From contig JADKIO010000009.1 in NCBI GenBank assembly GCA_016721195.1, forward strand, positions 62,001 to 126,000: a DNA stretch of 64,000 nucleotides, read 5' to 3'. The notes beneath the pieces were generated by a model. That model ran no database searches and had not been told where the DNA came from. It saw nothing but the letters and a program-made list of their open reading frames with translations. Of the stretch, positions 1 through 7,070 are shown piece by piece; positions within the stretch are counted from its first letter, which is position 1, and each line of letters begins with the position of its first letter. The translations under genes were made by a program, and so were the position numbers. Source of the stretch: Candidatus Geothrix skivensis (lineage in GTDB: Bacteria > Acidobacteriota > Holophagae > Holophagales > Holophagaceae).

Positions 1-48
1 GACTATATTCGGATGACTTAATCCTTTTAATGTCCATCTGGATGGTCC

Positions 49-534
49 ATGCAGCATTCCGAGCTTGGCTTTGCCCCTTCGCGCAGCATCTTCCACACGC
101 CGACCCGGTATGCGCTCCAGGTTCTCGTCCGACTTCCCAGTGATGGCACCTATCGCCTGGCCCGCTGTCTGGCTGCCGACCTCGAGCTTCCCGGCCCCTA
201 CCTGGCCAAGATCCTCCAGATCCTCAGCCAATGTGGAATCCTGGAATCGCATCGAGGACCCGCCGGCGGGTTCCGCCTGCATCGGGCGCCAGAGGACATC
301 ACCCTCAAGGAGGTCGTCGTGGCCATGGAGGGTCCCGAACCCTTTGGGGACTGCCTCCTAGGTCACCACGGAGGGAAGGATGGGTGTCATTGCCCCATCC
401 GCCCGGCCTGGGATGTCCTTCAGAACCAGCTTACGGCCTTTATGGCCGAAACCACCTTGCAGGATCTAAAGGTATCTCACGACTTGTCTAGTATTTCCGA
501 TGAACCAGACCGTCCAGATGCGGTGCCCGTTTAA
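49..534 (+). CDS. Rrf2-family transcriptional regulator, probable Fe-S/NO sensor
   Basis: The 161-residue protein has an N-terminal winged helix of the Rrf2 family (about residues 15-85; seen as YALQVLVRL and GPYLAKILQIL, with the wing around RGPAGGFRL). Three cysteines follow at about 102-115, arranged C-x10-C-x-C and then P. Rrf2 proteins such as NsrR and IscR use three cysteines here to bind an iron-sulfur cluster that senses NO or cluster status. The spacing differs from the usual C-x(5-8)-C-x5-C, so the ligand set cannot be assumed. The gene lies directly upstream of two narK genes and RIC, so control of the nitrate/NO response is the likely role (inference). The region before the start holds only 48 bases. 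Confidence 0.85.
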   Translation: MQHSELGFAPSRSIFHTPTRYALQVLVRLPSDGTYRLARCLAADLELPGPYLAKILQILSQCGILESHRGPAGGFRLHRAPEDITLKEVVVAMEGPEPFGDCLLGHHGGKDGCHCPIRPAWDVLQNQLTAFMAETTLQDLKVSHDLSSISDEPDRPDAVPV

Positions 535-548
535 TTATTTATGAACGC

Positions 549-562
549 GTGATCCGAATCAC
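549..562. promoter_or_regulatory. CRP/FNR-type palindromic operator upstream of narK
   Basis: GTGATCCGAATCAC is a palindrome with perfect GTGAT/ATCAC arms. It fits both the FNR/DNR pattern (TTGAT-N4-ATCAA) and the CRP pattern (GTGA-N6-TCAC). It lies about 69 bases before the narK start, with a possible -10 (TAGGAT, 591-596) further down, a layout consistent with activation under low oxygen or NO. The regulator itself is not in the window. Confidence 0.55.
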
Positions 563-630
563 TTCCAGTGGCTGGGGGTCTGTTTTGATTTAGGATTGAT
601 CTATCCGATTTTTCAACCCTCGGAGCCACC

Positions 631-2157
631 ATGTCGGAACGATCCCAAGCTTACACAGCCCTGGCCATGAGCACCTTGGCCTTCACTCTGTGTTTCGCCG
701 TCTGGACGCTCAACGGCGTCCTCGTCACCTTCCTGGTGGAGAACGGTCTTTTCCGTTGGGACACGGCCCAGATCGGCTGGCTCATTGGGATCCCCGTGCT
801 CACGGGCTCCGTCATGCGGTTGCCCGTGGGCCTGCTCACCGATCGCTTTGGCGGGCGCAAGGTCTACACGATCCTCCTGCTCTTGGCCGCCCTGCCCACC
901 TGGTTGCTAGGCAGTGTCCATGACTACCAGGGCTTCCTGTTCGCCTCCCTGGGCTTCGGTCTGTCCGGCGCGGCCTTCGCGGTGGGCATCGCCTATTCCA
1001 GTGTCTGGTTCAGCAAAGCCCGTCAAGGCACGGCCCTGGGCATCTTCGGCGCAGGCAATGCCGGTTCCGCGATCACCAGCATGGGCGCACCGCTCCTTCT
1101 GAAAAAACTCACCGCCGGCGGGACGAACCTGGAAGCCTGGCGGATGCTGCCAAAGATCTACGCCATCGTGCTGCTCGTCATGGCTGTGGCCTTCTTCCTC
1201 TTCACCCAGGAGAAGAAGGCCGAAGGAGCGAAGGACCGGTCCTTCGCCCAGATGTTGACCCCGTTGCGGAACGTTCGTGTCTGGCGTTTTGGGCTCTACT
1301 ACTTCCTGGTCTTCGGCTGTTTCGTAGCCTTGGCCCAGTGGCTGATCCCTTACTATGTGGGCGTCTACGGCATGAGCCTGGTCATGGCAGGACTCCTGGC
1401 CTCCCTGTTCAGCCTGCCCTCCGGCCTCATCCGCGCCGCTGGCGGCTGGATGTCGGACCGATTCGGGGCCCGAACGGTCATGTACTGGACCTTCGGCCTC
1501 AGCATCTTTGCCTGTGCGGCGCTCATGGTCCCGCGCATGTCCATCGAAAGCCCGGGGCCATCCGTGCTGGCTCAGATCGGCGGTGTGGTGACCGCAGTCA
1601 GCGCTGAACACATCACAGTAGGCGATACGACCTATCCCCTGCGGACCAAGGGTGCGGAACCGGACACTCGGAACGACCAGATGCTGGTGTTCCCTCAGAG
1701 CCGGTTCTGGCAGACCCCCGTGGTGAAAGTAGGCGACCGGGTGAAGAAGAAGCAATTGCTGGCCTCAGGTACCACGCATGTGTTCTTCCAGGCCAATGTG
1801 TGGATCTTCACTTTCCTGGTGTTCATGGTGGGAATCGTCTGGGGAATCGGGAAGGCCGCGGTCTATCGCTACATCCCTGACTACTTCCCCGATGAAGTGG
1901 GGGTGGTCGGCGGCATCGTGGGTGTGATCGGTGGGCTGGGTGGATTCGCGGGTCCCATCCTCTTTGGCTACCTCCTGAAGGCCACAGGGCTCTGGACGAC
2001 CATGTGGATGTTCCTCATGATCCTCTCGGTCATCTGCCTGGTTTGGCTCCATGCGGTGGTTCGCCGCATCACCCGGGAGCAGAATGAGACCCTCTACACC
2101 CGCTTCGAACACCATGCACCTGCCCTTGCGCCTGATGAAGTCGTCGAACCCGCCTGA
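631..2157 (+). CDS. narK: NarK-type nitrate/nitrite MFS transporter with an extra soluble loop
   Basis: The 508-residue major facilitator protein has about 12 hydrophobic segments. The MFS loop motif is seen as GLLTDRFGGRKVY after segment 2, and a second copy as GGWMSDRFGARTVMY. Glycine-rich stretches (GFGLSGAAFAVGI, GIFGAGNAGSAITS) match the nitrate signature of the NNP family. The protein should move nitrate in or exchange it for nitrite across the inner membrane. A hydrophilic insert of roughly 75 residues (about 310-385) interrupts the C-terminal half and includes VKVGDRVKKKQLLASG, which resembles a barrel-sandwich (lipoyl/biotinyl-type) hairpin. The start has a GGAG ribosome site (cggagccaccATG). 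A second narK follows 20 bases later. Confidence 0.9.
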   Translation: MSERSQAYTALAMSTLAFTLCFAVWTLNGVLVTFLVENGLFRWDTAQIGWLIGIPVLTGSVMRLPVGLLTDRFGGRKVYTILLLLAALPTWLLGSVHDYQGFLFASLGFGLSGAAFAVGIAYSSVWFSKARQGTALGIFGAGNAGSAITSMGAPLLLKKLTAGGTNLEAWRMLPKIYAIVLLVMAVAFFLFTQEKKAEGAKDRSFAQMLTPLRNVRVWRFGLYYFLVFGCFVALAQWLIPYYVGVYGMSLVMAGLLASLFSLPSGLIRAAGGWMSDRFGARTVMYWTFGLSIFACAALMVPRMSIESPGPSVLAQIGGVVTAVSAEHITVGDTTYPLRTKGAEPDTRNDQMLVFPQSRFWQTPVVKVGDRVKKKQLLASGTTHVFFQANVWIFTFLVFMVGIVWGIGKAAVYRYIPDYFPDEVGVVGGIVGVIGGLGGFAGPILFGYLLKATGLWTTMWMFLMILSVICLVWLHAVVRRITREQNETLYTRFEHHAPALAPDEVVEPA

Positions 2158-2177
2158 ACCCGTCACTGGAGGCCTCC

Positions 2178-3707
2178 ATGGCCAAGCTCACCGACTGGAA
2201 ACCTGAAGACCCTCAGGCTTGGGCCGCAGGCGGCAGCCGCACAGCCTGGCGGAACCTCGCAGTCTCCGTACCGGCCCTACTCTCGGCCTTTTGTATCTGG
2301 ATGTTCTGGAGCGTCCTGACTGTCCGGATGAAGGAGGCCGGATTCCCCTTCACCGCCGCCCAACTCTTCACCCTCATCAGCATTGCCGGACTGAGTGGAG
2401 CCACGCTGCGCATCCCCAGCGCCTTCCTCGTGGGCCTGGCGGGGGGCCGCAACACCATCGCCCTCACCACCGCACTCCTCGTGGCACCCGCCCTAGGCGC
2501 GGGTATCGCCCTCCAGGATAAGACCACTCCCTTCGCCACCTTCGCGATTCTGGCGGCCCTCAGCGGCATCGGCGGGGGCAACTTCGCCTCATCCATGGCC
2601 AACATCAACGGCTTCTTCCCCAAGCGCCTAGCTGGCTTGGCCTTGGGCCTGAACGCGGGCGTGGGCAACCTGGGCGTCAGCATCATGCAGATCCTGGTGC
2701 CTGCGGTCATGGGCACTTCATTGTTCGGCGCGCTCGCTGGGGCACCGCATTTGAATGCGGCCGGTCGTCAACTCTGGGTGCAGAATGGCGCGCTGGTGTG
2801 GGTGCCCTTCCTGGCCGTGGTCGCTCTCCTCGCCTGGTTCCTCATGGACAACCGGGAGGGACAGGACTGCGAGCCCACCAGCCTCGCATTGCTGAAAATC
2901 CTGGGGCTCCACCTCATCGGGTTCGCCGCCACGGCCATGGGCGTCCTCCTGCTTCTGCGCTTCAAGCTCGGACTTCTGCCTCAGATGGGCGTGCTGGTGC
3001 TCACCATCCTGGTCTGCCTCGGCCTGATGAAGCTCCTGCCCGGCAAGATCAAAACGGGCCTGGATGCTCAGTTCGCGATCTTCCCCAAGAAGCACACCTG
3101 GATCATGACCGTGCTCTACCTCATGACCTTCGGCAGCTTCATCGGCTTCAGCTCCGCGCTGCCCCTGCTCATCAAGGTGGTGTTCGGACGCTACCCCGTG
3201 GGGGTGCTCAACCCGCACAGCCCGAACCCCCTGGCCTATGCCTTCCTGGGCCCCTTGGTGGGGTCCATCGTGCGGCCCATCGGCGGCATGCTGTCGGACA
3301 AATTTCGCGGGTCGCGTGTAACGCAGTGGGCCACCGTCCTGATGATCCTCGGCGCCCTCGGCGTCGCCCACTTCGTCAAGCTGGCCCAATCCGCCCCGGA
3401 TCCCGCCGTCCACTTCATGCCCTTCCTTATCCTCTTCCTGTTGCTCTTCGTGGCCTCGGGACTGGGCAACGGCTCCACCTTCCAGATGGTGCCCTTCATC
3501 TTCGAGCCCAAGCTCGCCGGTCCGGTCCTCGGCTGGACCTCGGCGGCTGCCGCCTATGGCGCCTTCATTATCCCGGCCATTTTCAAGATCCAGGTGGATG
3601 CCGGAAAGGTGGAGGTGGCCCTCTACGGCTTTGCGTTCTTCTACCTGCTCTGCCTCGTCCTGAATTGGTACTACTACGCAAGAACCAATGCAGAAGTGAA
3701 GTGCTAG
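2178..3707 (+). CDS. narK: NarK-type nitrate/nitrite transporter, second copy
   Basis: This 509-residue MFS protein starts 20 bases after the first narK with a strong GGAGG site. NNP-family features seen are a glycine-rich nitrate-signature stretch (ALSGIGGGNFASSMANINGFFPKR) and the second loop motif (GGMLSDKFRGSRVTQW). It lacks the soluble insert of its neighbour. In denitrifiers adjacent NarK1 and NarK2 proteins often act together, one as nitrate/proton symporter and the other as nitrate/nitrite antiporter. Which copy does which here is not decidable from sequence. No narG, nirS/K or nor gene lies in the window, so the reductases must be to the left or elsewhere. Confidence 0.9.
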   Translation: MAKLTDWKPEDPQAWAAGGSRTAWRNLAVSVPALLSAFCIWMFWSVLTVRMKEAGFPFTAAQLFTLISIAGLSGATLRIPSAFLVGLAGGRNTIALTTALLVAPALGAGIALQDKTTPFATFAILAALSGIGGGNFASSMANINGFFPKRLAGLALGLNAGVGNLGVSIMQILVPAVMGTSLFGALAGAPHLNAAGRQLWVQNGALVWVPFLAVVALLAWFLMDNREGQDCEPTSLALLKILGLHLIGFAATAMGVLLLLRFKLGLLPQMGVLVLTILVCLGLMKLLPGKIKTGLDAQFAIFPKKHTWIMTVLYLMTFGSFIGFSSALPLLIKVVFGRYPVGVLNPHSPNPLAYAFLGPLVGSIVRPIGGMLSDKFRGSRVTQWATVLMILGALGVAHFVKLAQSAPDPAVHFMPFLILFLLLFVASGLGNGSTFQMVPFIFEPKLAGPVLGWTSAAAAYGAFIIPAIFKIQVDAGKVEVALYGFAFFYLLCLVLNWYYYARTNAEVKC

Positions 3708-3749
3708 TAATTATCCCAGAGACCAACCAACACCAATAAGGGAGCAAAC

Positions 3750-4469
3750 ATGACGAGCCTCAACGCGCAGACCCGCCTCGGCGATCTGATCAAGACCCAG
3801 CCTGAAGCCATGAGGTATTTCGAGAGCGTCGGCATTGACTACTGCTGTGGCGGTCATCGGCCTCTCGGTGAGGCCTGTGACGCAGTCGGCCTGGATTGTG
3901 ATTCAGTCCTGAAGACTTTGGGATCCCTGCCGAAGGCAGCAGAGGGAAGCCCGTCACCCGCAGACTGGGAGAAGGCGACACTGACCGATCTCATTGCGCA
4001 CATCGTCCCCACGCATCACGATTTCTTGCGTACCGAGCTGCCAAGGCTGGACAAGCTGGTGACCAAGGTGCTGGAGGTCCATGGCGAGCGCCATCCTGAG
4101 ATGGAGCGGATCTACGACCTTTTCCAGGCACTGACAGCCGACCTCATGCCCCACCTCATGAAGGAAGAGCAGATCCTCTACCCCTTCATCCGGAGCATGG
4201 AGAGTGGGCAACAAGGTGGTGCCTGTTTCGGCACCGTCCAAAGCCCCATCCGGGTGATGGAGATGGAGCATGAGGCTGTTGGCGCCATCCTCGCGGAACT
4301 CCGGAAACTGACGAACAGCTATACCGCCCCCGCAGATGGCTGCGCCACCTTCCAGGCCCTCTACCAAGGCCTTGCAGGACTTGAAGCGGACATCCACCTG
4401 CATATCTACCTTGAGAACCAGATCCTTCATCCTCGCGCCATTGCGATGGAGAGTAGCCTCCAGGGATAA
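3750..4469 (+). CDS. ric: Iron-sulfur cluster repair di-iron protein (RIC/YtfE/ScdA)
   Basis: The 239-residue cytoplasmic protein repairs iron-sulfur clusters damaged by nitric oxide or oxidants. The N-terminal ScdA_N domain (about 1-60) shows the family signature DYCCGGHRPL. A hemerythrin-like domain follows (about 80-235), with the His and Glu ligands for the di-iron site visible in HIVPTHHDFL, HLMKEEQILYPF, MEMEHEAVG and HLHIYLENQILHPR. Length fits the family. The start is preceded by GGGAG. Its place 42 bases after narK supports co-expression with nitrate respiration, where endogenous NO is formed. Confidence 0.95.
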   Translation: MTSLNAQTRLGDLIKTQPEAMRYFESVGIDYCCGGHRPLGEACDAVGLDCDSVLKTLGSLPKAAEGSPSPADWEKATLTDLIAHIVPTHHDFLRTELPRLDKLVTKVLEVHGERHPEMERIYDLFQALTADLMPHLMKEEQILYPFIRSMESGQQGGACFGTVQSPIRVMEMEHEAVGAILAELRKLTNSYTAPADGCATFQALYQGLAGLEADIHLHIYLENQILHPRAIAMESSLQG

Positions 4470-4661
4470 GGCAGCAGGCCACCAAGGCTTCTCAAAGCCA
4501 CTCCTATTCTCGGTACGCGACATGGTGCGCCGCAACAGCTTGATACACCATCCTCACCCCAGCGGACTCACCCCCGAGGGAAGGATGTGCATCGTCATCC
4601 TGAGCACTGAACATATATGTAACTTGCCCAATGGACCCGATCACTGGGTGGAAGAATACGG

Positions 4662-4964
4662 ATGAGAGACTGGTTTACCAAGAACCTTGGCGATGCATCG
4701 ATGGCTGATGAAGCCGTGGAACGCATCAAGGCGCTATTCCTTCTGGAATATGAAAGATCAAAGCAACCTCCAGGAATGGCCGTCTTCATTCGACATGAAT
4801 CGAATGGCTATCTCCATTGTGAAGTCCGCCTCTACTTCTCACCTGCCTCAGCGCCTGTGGCACAAGCCGTGGATGCAGATTCATGCCAGAGGCCATCACC
4901 GACTGATCTAGGCCTTCTAGCTGGACCGCAAGATTCTTGGGTGGTACTTTTTCCCGTGGTCTGA
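4662..4964 (+). CDS. Hypothetical protein, 100 residues, linked to the nitrate/NO genes
   Basis: No family is recognised with certainty. The protein is soluble, without a signal peptide, and begins MRDWFTKNLGDASMADEA; the middle contains FIRHESNGYLHCEVRLYFSP and the end LGLLAGPQDSWVVLFPVV. A GGAAG stretch lies about 9 bases before the ATG. The gene follows RIC in the same direction after 192 bases. Sequence composition and an uninterrupted frame with a plausible ribosome site favour a real gene. Function unknown; a role in nitrate or NO metabolism is only suggested by position. Confidence 0.6.
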   Translation: MRDWFTKNLGDASMADEAVERIKALFLLEYERSKQPPGMAVFIRHESNGYLHCEVRLYFSPASAPVAQAVDADSCQRPSPTDLGLLAGPQDSWVVLFPVV

Positions 4965-5034
4965 ATCCTCTTCTTTCCTAGTCAATGATTGAAGCCTCGA
5001 TTCGTCTAGAGGTTCAATCGCCGTTGCTGACCGG

Positions 5035-6466
5035 CTACGAAGACTGTTCATCGAAAACCTCCACGAGAACAGTTTTGGGATTCGGAACTGAGTAGTCCCT
5101 TACCCGTCGGAACTTCCGTTCCGCTGCATTCCCAAGTCCTTTCGTGGCACAAAACTCAGCCCATGCATCCATCAGGGGCCGCCTCTTTTTGATCATGGCG
5201 CCCCTCGAATAGGCGGCTTCAGTCTTGTCCGGCAGACCATGGGCAAGGGCGAACTCGATGACCTGACGGTCGAATTCGGTATGGTCCTGCCCCCACGTTT
5301 TAAACGTCGCACGGAACCCATGGGGGACGACGCGCTTCCCCTTCGGGTCGCGCCAACCAATGTTTCCCACCTCCGCACGATGTGCATCCATGCGCTTGAT
5401 CAACGCGGTCATGGCCGCGTCAGACAGGCAAGTCTCAGGCTTTCCGCCAGGGAACACGAACTGTCCGGTCTTGAGCTTGCCCATGCTCCGAATGATCTCA
5501 ACCGCGCGAGGTGACAGCGGAATCACATGTTCCTTCTTGCCCTTCATGCGCATCGCTGGCACTGTCCAAAGGGCCTTTTCGAGATCGAATTCTTCGCCCA
5601 TCGCGCCACGGACCTCCCGCGGGCGAGAGGCATTCAGGATCAAGAACTCCAAGGCCCGTGCTGCGGTGCCTTTCTCCTGCCGAAGCACCTCTGTGAATGC
5701 TCCAATTTGGGAAAAAGGAAGCGATGGGTAATTTACCAGTTTTTTGAGCCTGGGTGATTCGATAAGGAGGGCCTCAAGCTTCCCTTCCCACGCTGCGGGA
5801 TTGTCCGCGTCGTACCACTCTTTGCCTTTAGCGAAGTCGAATACGGCCTCGATGCGGCTCCTGACGCGACTTGCTGTTTCCGCATTTTCCTCCCAGATAG
5901 GCTTAAGCACACCTGGACGTGCGTGGTCCGAATGGACCGGATCTCCATGGACCCCAGCATGGAATACACGTGGGTTTTCAAGGAGTTCAACCAATCATCC
6001 GCATATCCAGACGTCCACTTTGCCTTATGGGCTTCCCAGCATGCCTGCGTCGCTTCCTCAAATGTTTTCATGCTGGCGATCAGATCTAGAGCCTCTTGCT
6101 TCCGTCTCTTGCGCTCGAGGATCGGGTCATCAAATTTGCGACGGATCTTCCTCTGCTCGGTCGCGATCCCACGGGCCTCTTCAAGGGAGTAATCAGTAAA
6201 GGGTCCGATGCCAAATTCCTTGAGCTTGCGTCCACCATCCCTGGATTCTGCGCCAATACCGAAAGGTCCAGCATTTCGTCACCTTGGCGACGCGCTTACC
6301 CTGCTTCGTGGTCTCCCACTGCTTGGCGCCGTTCACGCAGACCTGGCCTGACCTGGAGATAGAGTCCGCCGCCCACGTGGTCGCAAAACGTTCCCGGATC
6401 GTGCCACGCGGCAAGCGTAGCCACTTCGAAAACTGGGCCCTTCCCACTGCGTGTCACCTTGGCCAT
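5035..6466 (-). pseudogene. P4-type tyrosine integrase broken by three frameshifts
   Basis: Read from the AGGAG-preceded ATG at 6466, the pieces spell a P4-family integrase in three reading frames. The N-terminal DUF4102-type segment (GGGLYLQV) changes frame near 6355 into KCWTFRYW. It shifts again near 6242 into GGRKLKEFGIGPFTDYSLEEAR, and near 5910 into GVLKPIWEENAETASRVRSRIEAV. The C-terminal catalytic part (5035 to about 5910) is intact, with the Arg of SRPREVRG, HGFR, and the probable nucleophile Tyr of EAAYSRG. The enzyme would have catalysed site-specific integration at a tRNA-type site. The frameshifts could be real decay or base-calling errors; a neighbouring homopolymer tract makes the second worth excluding. 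Confidence 0.85.
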
Positions 6467-6638
6467 AGCACTCCTCAAACCAACCTGGAGTCCATACTCC
6501 GTCCATACAATGAACCAAAATCCAACCAAGTTCAAGATAAATAATTTGAATATATATAAACTATTAAAACAATTATTTCCAAATATTTCTACATTTTGAT
6601 CAAATTATTCCGAATACATATGCATCCATATAATAACA

Positions 6639-6661
6639 GTTCGACTCCCACCACCTCCACC
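6639..6661 (+). other. tRNA/tmRNA 3'-end fragment, probable attachment site
   Basis: The 23 bases begin GTTCGACTCCCACC and end CCTCCACC. They match the 3' end of a tRNA or tmRNA exactly in layout: T-loop TTCGACT, T-stem half CCCAC, acceptor half CACCTCC, discriminator A, CC. The sequence to the left is AT-rich and gives no pairing partners, so this is a fragment and not a gene. A terminator hairpin follows at once. This is what remains at one end of an element inserted into a tRNA-type gene, and the integrase remnant lies 170 bases away. The intact gene would be to the left, outside the window. Confidence 0.6.
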
Positions 6662-6663
6662 GC

Positions 6664-6687
6664 GAAGCCCCGCATCCGCGGGGCTTC
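6664..6687 (+). terminator. Hairpin terminator of the original tRNA/tmRNA gene
   Basis: A 10-base-pair perfect stem (GAAGCCCCGC / GCGGGGCTTC) with loop ATCC follows the tRNA-type fragment by two bases and is followed by CATTGCG. It is probably the terminator of the gene that served as integration site. The T-run is weak. Confidence 0.6.
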
Positions 6688-6807
6688 ATTGCGTGGCGGA
6701 GGCGGGGGAGTCGAAATCGCTGAAATGCTGGCAGGTAGCCGCCCCCGGAGACAGCCCGGGGGGCTGTCGAAGGGGATCAGCGGCGTGCCAGCACGGCCGG
6801 AACCCGG

Positions 6808-6876
6808 CCCCCCCCCCCCCGGGGGCGCCCCCCCCCGGGGGGGGGGGGGGGGGCCCCCCCCGCCCCGCCGCGGGGG
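6808..6876. repeat. C/G homopolymer tract
   Basis: The sequence runs C13, G5, CG, C9, G17, C8, G, C4, then a short GC stretch and G5. It can form G-quadruplexes or long hairpins on either strand. Such tracts are rare in bacterial chromosomes and are also a common place for assembly or base-calling failure, so the exact lengths should not be trusted. Confidence 0.8.
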
Positions 6877-7070
6877 ATGTTCGCGCGGCCGGAGCGTCAC
6901 TCCGCAGGAGTGATGCGGAGGGACTCCCACCACCAGATCGCGGGGTCGTGCTCAACCTGAGGTTCCATCGATAGGAATCAACGCCGCGGCCCGCAGGGGT
7001 GCGGCCCTACGAGACATCTACCCGATGACGGTCTGTCTGGATGGCCTTGTCGAATCCAGGGGAAGATGGA

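Larger units (their letters stand above)
6467..7070. other. Gene-free stretch between integrase remnant and GH30
   Basis: The left third is AT-rich and ends in the tRNA-type fragment. It is followed by a terminator hairpin, by the sequence TTCGACTCCCCCGCCTCC on the minus strand (6694-6713 region, a second tRNA-end-like motif in opposite direction) and by a hairpin GACAGCCC/GGGCTGTC at 6750-6768. C and G homopolymers fill 6808-6876. A 13-base direct repeat GACTCCCACCACC occurs at 6643 and 6922. No coding sequence is supported. Confidence 0.7.

Noticed and set aside
6694..6715. Possible second tRNA or tmRNA gene on the minus strand
   Set aside because: Only the T-loop and acceptor-like 3' part are present; the 5' half of the T-stem and the rest of the cloverleaf cannot be formed.
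6589..6974. Short open frames with Pro/Gly runs across the homopolymer tract
   Set aside because: They arise from the C and G runs and have no ribosome site or plausible protein composition.
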